Source of the DNA: a virus
Length of the DNA: 32,660 nt
Direction: 5' to 3' (one strand)
Virus record (IMG/VR): IMGVR_UViG_3300010885_030941
Span: 1 to 32,660 of that record
Shown here piece by piece: positions 28,799 to 32,660 of this stretch (position 1 is its first letter; every line of letters begins with the position of its first letter). The notes below the pieces were generated by a model. That model was not told the DNA's origin, searched no databases, and saw nothing but the letters and a program-made list of their open reading frames with translations. The position numbers and the translations under genes are program-made.

Positions 28799-29911
28799 AT
28801 GTCAATAATACCTAGACTTAAATGTCCACCAGATTACTCTATTCTTTCATTCAGATTTGTTGAATGTAAAAAAGTTGGTATAGTTAAGGGCATCAGTAAA
28901 GAGGTCGATGTAGATCTTAAAGATTTCTTTATCCCAGTTACTGAATATTCAGAAAGAAGATTTACTCTTAAACCTGGTCAAGTACAACGTATTGATGCAG
29001 GAAATCTATTTAATTTTGGTGAACAGAATGAATCGTACAGTTTCAAACCTGACATTCTTCTAAACGTAGCTAATGGGACTACACACGTTATAGAAATTTA
29101 TAGTTCGGAAGATGGTGAGTTACTTTACACCACTTCCTTTACGGTTGTTTTATCCCCTACAGTTCCCGATTTTCTAACAGCTTTTTCTAACTTTTATAAC
29201 CTAAATACAACTCTACAATCATACGTAACATTTAGTAGCGGTGATATAGCAACGCAATCGTTTTCTCTAACTGCAAAAACAGCTGGAGTAAAACAGTTGT
29301 ACAGATTCATTTTTAATAGTGCTACTATAGCTCCTTTCTACCATCCTGGTAATTTAACTGTTCCATATAGAAAATGGGAAAATGGTAGACTGAAAATTGT
29401 ATTTGCTTTAGCATTATATGCTGATAAATTTACTCCAACAAATCAAAAGAATTTTCAATGGGCATTTGACGATGACTATAAAAAACTCATCAACCCAAAA
29501 ACATGGAACGTAAAGATTAATACGAATGCTGACCCGTTGTCTACAACGATTACATGGTTTGATTCATTTGATGCAAACGGAAATTTGTTATCATATAAGA
29601 CAAGACCTGCGTATAATGTATTTGTAAATGATCTTATACGTACTGATACATCTAATGCATCATCATTCATAAGTTCAATAGACGGATACACAATCAATCT
29701 ATTAACTGATGGCATAGGAACAAATGTATCAAATCAACTTATTCAAAAAGTTTACTCACCAAATACAATTACTTGGCGTACTTCTGGAGAATTACTTACA
29801 CTCACTGGTGGAGAAGAAGTAAACTCAACAGATATGTTAAACATAGAAACCATTTGGTTAAAAAATAATCAAACATTCGACATAGAATTCGAAATTATAT
29901 TAGCAAGTTAA
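28799..29911 (+). CDS. Beta-rich structural protein, probable tail fibre or baseplate component
   Basis: This 370-residue protein has no signal, membrane segment or catalytic motif. It is rich in Asn, Thr, Ser, Tyr and Phe in alternating strands, a composition common to receptor-binding and baseplate-periphery proteins. The position in a run of fibre-like genes ending in a collagen-like protein supports a virion role. An eight-codon frame (MTDDEKCQ) begins at 28782 and ends at the start of this gene. I regard it as incidental. Confidence 0.65.
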   Translation: MSIIPRLKCPPDYSILSFRFVECKKVGIVKGISKEVDVDLKDFFIPVTEYSERRFTLKPGQVQRIDAGNLFNFGEQNESYSFKPDILLNVANGTTHVIEIYSSEDGELLYTTSFTVVLSPTVPDFLTAFSNFYNLNTTLQSYVTFSSGDIATQSFSLTAKTAGVKQLYRFIFNSATIAPFYHPGNLTVPYRKWENGRLKIVFALALYADKFTPTNQKNFQWAFDDDYKKLINPKTWNVKINTNADPLSTTITWFDSFDANGNLLSYKTRPAYNVFVNDLIRTDTSNASSFISSIDGYTINLLTDGIGTNVSNQLIQKVYSPNTITWRTSGELLTLTGGEEVNSTDMLNIETIWLKNNQTFDIEFEIILAS

Positions 29912-29927
29912 AAACAAACAAAAAAAC

Positions 29928-30728
29928 ATGTCATACACAATTGGTAAAACATACGTATTAGCAAATGATACAGATTACACTCCTGGAATTAAAGGAATGG
30001 TAGACACGATCACGGTAATAAATCAACCTACATACCTACAGCCTGGTCCACATTTAGACGTTCCTACTCAAAGTAATTTAGGGCCGGGTAAGGGTCTAAC
30101 TGTTGATATCACAACTATAGATGGGATCGTCACTGGTTGTATAAATTTTGTACCTGGAAGTGGTTACACGCCAGGCATTCATGCAAATGTGCCAACTACA
30201 AATGGTACTGGGACAGGATTAACTTTAAGAATCACTGTAGATGGTTTAGGCAATGCAACTAATTTTCAACTTGATAATCCTGGTATTAACTATTTACCTG
30301 GTGATATTATCACAATTCTTGGTGCAGATATACCGGGTGGAGCTACACCAGCTGATAATGTCACGTTTCAAATTTCAGCCATCACAAGCGAAATCGATAC
30401 TATTGTAACAAACAAATATGGGAAAAACTATATGGCTGGCCTATATTCCACAGTTTTAATTGATTCTAATGATGCAGTAATTGACTACACTACAATAGAC
30501 GGTCCAGTGGCAATAACCGATTCAAACATTCTCGGTTTTCATGTTTTAGTAACTAATACTGCTGATGTTATTGTAACACACGCAAACGGCAACCAGTCAA
30601 CTTTTACAACAGGATCATTAATGGCAGGTGCTATCTACCCTTATTCTGTTATTGGAGTTGTACTAGATCCAGGTGATGCGAATTCATTATTAGGAACTGC
30701 ACCTGGTATAAAGACCGTTATGTTCTAA
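29928..30728 (+). CDS. Repeat-containing fibre-type protein
   Basis: This 266-residue protein contains two or three copies of a glycine-rich unit: YTPGIKG..., then GKGLTVDITTIDGIVTG, again SGYTPGIHANVP...GTGLTLRITVDGLGNAT, and NYLPGDIITILGADIPGG. This beta-repeat type is frequent in phage head-fibre and tail-fibre proteins. The C-terminal 120 residues form a second beta-rich part ending in KTVMF. No enzymatic motif is present. Confidence 0.68.
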   Translation: MSYTIGKTYVLANDTDYTPGIKGMVDTITVINQPTYLQPGPHLDVPTQSNLGPGKGLTVDITTIDGIVTGCINFVPGSGYTPGIHANVPTTNGTGTGLTLRITVDGLGNATNFQLDNPGINYLPGDIITILGADIPGGATPADNVTFQISAITSEIDTIVTNKYGKNYMAGLYSTVLIDSNDAVIDYTTIDGPVAITDSNILGFHVLVTNTADVIVTHANGNQSTFTTGSLMAGAIYPYSVIGVVLDPGDANSLLGTAPGIKTVMF

Positions 30729-30736
30729 GTTTAGAA

Positions 30737-30744
30737 TATATAAA
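30737..30744 (+). promoter_or_regulatory. TATATAAA late-type promoter, collagen-like fibre operon
   Basis: The octamer in tagaaTATATAAAcg lies 28 bases before the ATG at 30773. Confidence 0.7.
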
Positions 30745-30772
30745 CGGAAGAGATAAAAAATAACTATGCGAA

Positions 30773-31189
30773 ATGAATACAATACATACCGTCATAGAGA
30801 GTGTAATACATTCAATCGACTGGAGAAAAATAAAAAGTTTTCATAAAAAGTTAGGTATAAAATGGGTATTTGAATTTAATGAACAAAAAATCGAAAGACT
30901 ACCCACAGTATCAGAATTACGCGGTGATTTAAGAAATATGTTAGAACATATGTACTCTGAAAAACTAACATACATATCATACGGCAACTGGATAATTTTC
31001 TGGGATGCACAACATAAAGAGAATGGTGACATTCGAGTTATTTTTAGATTATCAGACTATGTGTTTGAAAATCACACAAAGGAAAATTTAGAATTAGCAC
31101 TGAACAAAGCAATTGAGAATGAAGATTACGAATATGCTGCAATGATCAGGGACGAGATAAATAAAGAAAAACAACTAAATGGCAAGTAA
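30773..31189 (+). CDS. Protein with C-terminal UVR-like helical hairpin
   Basis: This 138-residue protein ends in [28 protein letters not shown], which matches the UVR motif pattern (Lx..AL..A...EDYE.AA.IRD.I) known from UvrB, UvrC, McsA and Clp proteins as a short protein-protein interaction hairpin. The first 100 residues are mixed alpha/beta ([23 protein letters not shown], then [14 protein letters not shown]) and not recognised. The next gene, the collagen-like fibre, starts within the last 11 bases, so the two are probably translated together. A chaperone or attachment role for the fibre is conceivable but not shown. Confidence 0.65.
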   Translation: MNTIHTVIESVIHSIDWRKIKSFHKKLGIKWVFEFNEQKIERLPTVSELRGDLRNMLEHMYSEKLTYISYGNWIIFWDAQHKENGDIRVIFRLSDYVFENHTKENLELALNKAIENEDYEYAAMIRDEINKEKQLNGK

Positions 31190-32660
31190 TTTAATTACCA
31201 AGTTTGCTCGAAGAATCGAACGCTACTTTCAAGACATATCAGCTGGATTGTGGTATAGACCTAATGCTGCAGAAACAGGTAGAAATCATATTGATGATCC
31301 TACCTACTTTGATGAAAAGACAGTATATAAAGGTGAGCATATAGCTGACCTAAACCGTGGCCGTTTATACACAAATGACGGTGCTGAAATACTACAGCTC
31401 AATGCACAAGATCTAATTTTGGTAGGACTTAAATTAAAACAGCCAGTCGGGACATACGGAACACCCCCATACGGTTCAGGTCTAACACCATTAGATTTAA
31501 CTGTTGAAACTGGTGTTTTTAGAATCGGCGGTAAAACATACTATTGGGTATCTAACGAAGATGCAAATCCTGGACAATCAGATTTTCAAGTTGAAGCAAA
31601 TCCAGAAGAATGCGCAGGTCGTATTGATATAATTACTATTAAAGGTGCATACCCAACACCAGTTCCAACTAATACACTTGGTTGGGACTCAAAAGAATTC
31701 ACCGGTCAAATCGTTGTTCATAAAGGTGATTTTAGCAACGGTGGTTTAGGTGACACTAGTAGTGCAAGTGGAAACATTATAGAAAACATTCTAAATGGTC
31801 CATTAAATTTACCCGCTGACATATATCCAGAGATTCCTGATGATGAATTGCTACTTGGTATAGTACTTGTTCCACCAGGATATGGTTCAAACAGTTTGGA
31901 CCCACATTGTTTAAGACCAATTTCTGTCGCGAGTAGATGGAACACACTGGTTCCTGGATATGATGGTGTTTACCCAGACGAACATATTTTCGAAGTTCCA
32001 AGAATTACCGTTCAAAAACTTATAAAAGATAAACTTAATACTTCACCACAATATGTTCCAGATGGTTCAGGAGTATCAAATGAATTTATACTTACAGATC
32101 AAATCTTGCATGACATTCCAGGATTAGGTTTATACCAATCACTTGAAACACATTATAGCCAATCATTAGCCGCTTCATTTGCAGGATCAAATCCTTTCCG
32201 AGGTGGATGTGTTAGCGGTCAACAGATACAAATATTGTCAGGATACTTTGGCCCTCCGGGACCAACCGGAGAAACTGGTCCAAGTGGTCCAAGTGGTCCA
32301 AGTGGTCCTACAGGTCCGCAAGGTGACACAGGTCCGCAAGGTGACATAGGAGAAACGGGTCCTACAGGTCCTACAGGTCCTTATGGTTTACCTGGAGCAT
32401 TAGGTCCTCAAGGTTATACAGGTCCTACAGGTCCTACGGGTCCACAAGGTTACACTGGTTTCACTGGACCAACGGGTCCAGTGGGTTTAAGTGGTCCCAC
32501 TGGTCCAACGGGTTTAACTGGTCCCACTGGTCCTCAAGGTGCAACTGGTCCCACTGGTCCTGCCGGCGCGGTTTCGTTCTTTTATCAAGATACCACTCCA
32601 ATAGGAACAGGAACCGCGTTAATTTCTACAGGTTCTTTATGGTATCATACAATTACAGGC
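31179..32660 (+). CDS. Collagen-like fibre protein, 3' end missing
   Basis: The frame runs from ATG 31179 to the last base with no stop: 494 codons are visible. Residues 1-357 are a non-repetitive N-terminal region with Tyr/Pro-rich beta-type sequence that begins [17 protein letters not shown], presumably the virion attachment part. Residues 358-465 are 36 uninterrupted Gly-X-Y triplets (mainly GPT, GPQ, GPS), a collagen-like triple-helix rod. A new domain starts with SFFYQDTTP and continues off the window. Collagen-like rods followed by a globular tip are known in phage fibres and form trimers. A receptor-binding or chaperone tip is expected downstream. Confidence 0.82.
   Translation, partial: MASNLITKFARRIERYFQDISAGLWYRPNAAETGRNHIDDPTYFDEKTVYKGEHIADLNRGRLYTNDGAEILQLNAQDLILVGLKLKQPVGTYGTPPYGSGLTPLDLTVETGVFRIGGKTYYWVSNEDANPGQSDFQVEANPEECAGRIDIITIKGAYPTPVPTNTLGWDSKEFTGQIVVHKGDFSNGGLGDTSSASGNIIENILNGPLNLPADIYPEIPDDELLLGIVLVPPGYGSNSLDPHCLRPISVASRWNTLVPGYDGVYPDEHIFEVPRITVQKLIKDKLNTSPQYVPDGSGVSNEFILTDQILHDIPGLGLYQSLETHYSQSLAASFAGSNPFRGGCVSGQQIQILSGYFGPPGPTGETGPSGPSGPSGPTGPQGDTGPQGDIGETGPTGPTGPYGLPGALGPQGYTGPTGPTGPQGYTGFTGPTGPVGLSGPTGPTGLTGPTGPQGATGPTGPAGAVSFFYQDTTPIGTGTALISTGSLWYHTITG
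32250..32573 (+). repeat. Collagen-like Gly-X-Y coding repeats
   Basis: Thirty-six consecutive 9-base units each encode Gly-X-Y. Most second and third positions are Pro and Thr. The DNA is repetitive (ggtcctacaggtcc and similar) and GC-rich for this window, so it is prone to length change by recombination. Confidence 0.93.

Noticed and set aside
28782-28808. Eight-codon frame MTDDEKCQ before the structural gene at 28799
   Set aside because: Too short to support, and it overlaps the better start at 28799. It might be a coupling leader, but nothing shows that.
30765-30845. 26-codon frame ([13 protein letters not shown]...) overlapping the UVR-like protein gene
   Set aside because: It is out of frame with a clearly better gene that begins eight bases later, and has no conserved features.
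31718-32001. Two overlapping minus-strand ORFs opposite the fibre gene
   Set aside because: The + strand frame is open for all 494 visible codons and continues into a collagen-like region, so the opposite frames are shadows.

Overview
The window reads as a piece of a large tailed phage of the T4-like (contractile tail) type that infects a member of the Bacteroidota, probably a Flavobacterium-like host. The phage assignment rests on a recognisable set of T4-type genes: clamp loader ATPase (gp44), a probable clamp loader small subunit (gp62), RNase H/5'-3' exonuclease, small and large terminase (gp16, gp17), tail sheath (gp18), tail tube (gp19), a gp26/gp51-like pair and a tape measure protein. 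The host assignment is inferred from AT-rich DNA, A-rich leaders without Shine-Dalgarno sequences, two promoters of the form TTTG/TTTA-N19-TATATTTA (the Bacteroidota housekeeping pattern), and a secreted protein whose signal peptide ends in YSQ. Every supported gene lies on the + strand.

Layout. 1-870: the end of a repeat-rich acidic/basic protein and a small probable virion protein, closed by a terminator. 989-4304: replication block (gp44, KTSC-domain protein, RNase H, two small membrane proteins, gp62). 4353-15180: head-to-tail and tail block (gp14-like neck protein, terminase pair, very long sheath, tube, a coiled-coil protein, gp26-like protein and an overlapping ORF that lacks an ATG). 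15257-18943: tape measure. 18994-20932: five small genes, four of which carry a TFExFLNE-like peptide (the fifth a weaker form) that resembles the T4 capsid-targeting/prohead-protease signal. 20944-21889: structured terminator region, a secreted protein and a 31-codon mini-gene with its own promoter and terminator. 21914-22906: ten tRNA genes plus one unassigned cloverleaf-like RNA. 22968-28780: accessory and regulatory genes (GMP-kinase-like, dCMP-deaminase-like, ECF-type sigma factor, methyltransferase, several membrane proteins). 28799-32660: virion/fibre genes, ending in a collagen-like fibre that runs off the window.

Regulation. An octamer TATATAAA without a -35 element stands 14-30 bases before most transcription-unit starts. 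It is very close to the T4 late promoter TATAAATA. The window also encodes a sigma factor, whose own gene has a host-type promoter instead. The simplest reading is a cascade: the host polymerase makes the phage sigma factor, which then reads the TATATAAA promoters of the virion, tRNA and accessory operons.

The strongest candidates for something undescribed are the cluster of putative capsid-targeted internal head proteins, the sigma factor/TATATAAA regulon, the possible frameshift in the tail chaperone pair, and the cloverleaf-like RNA in the tRNA array. All function calls were made by eye from motifs, with no database search.
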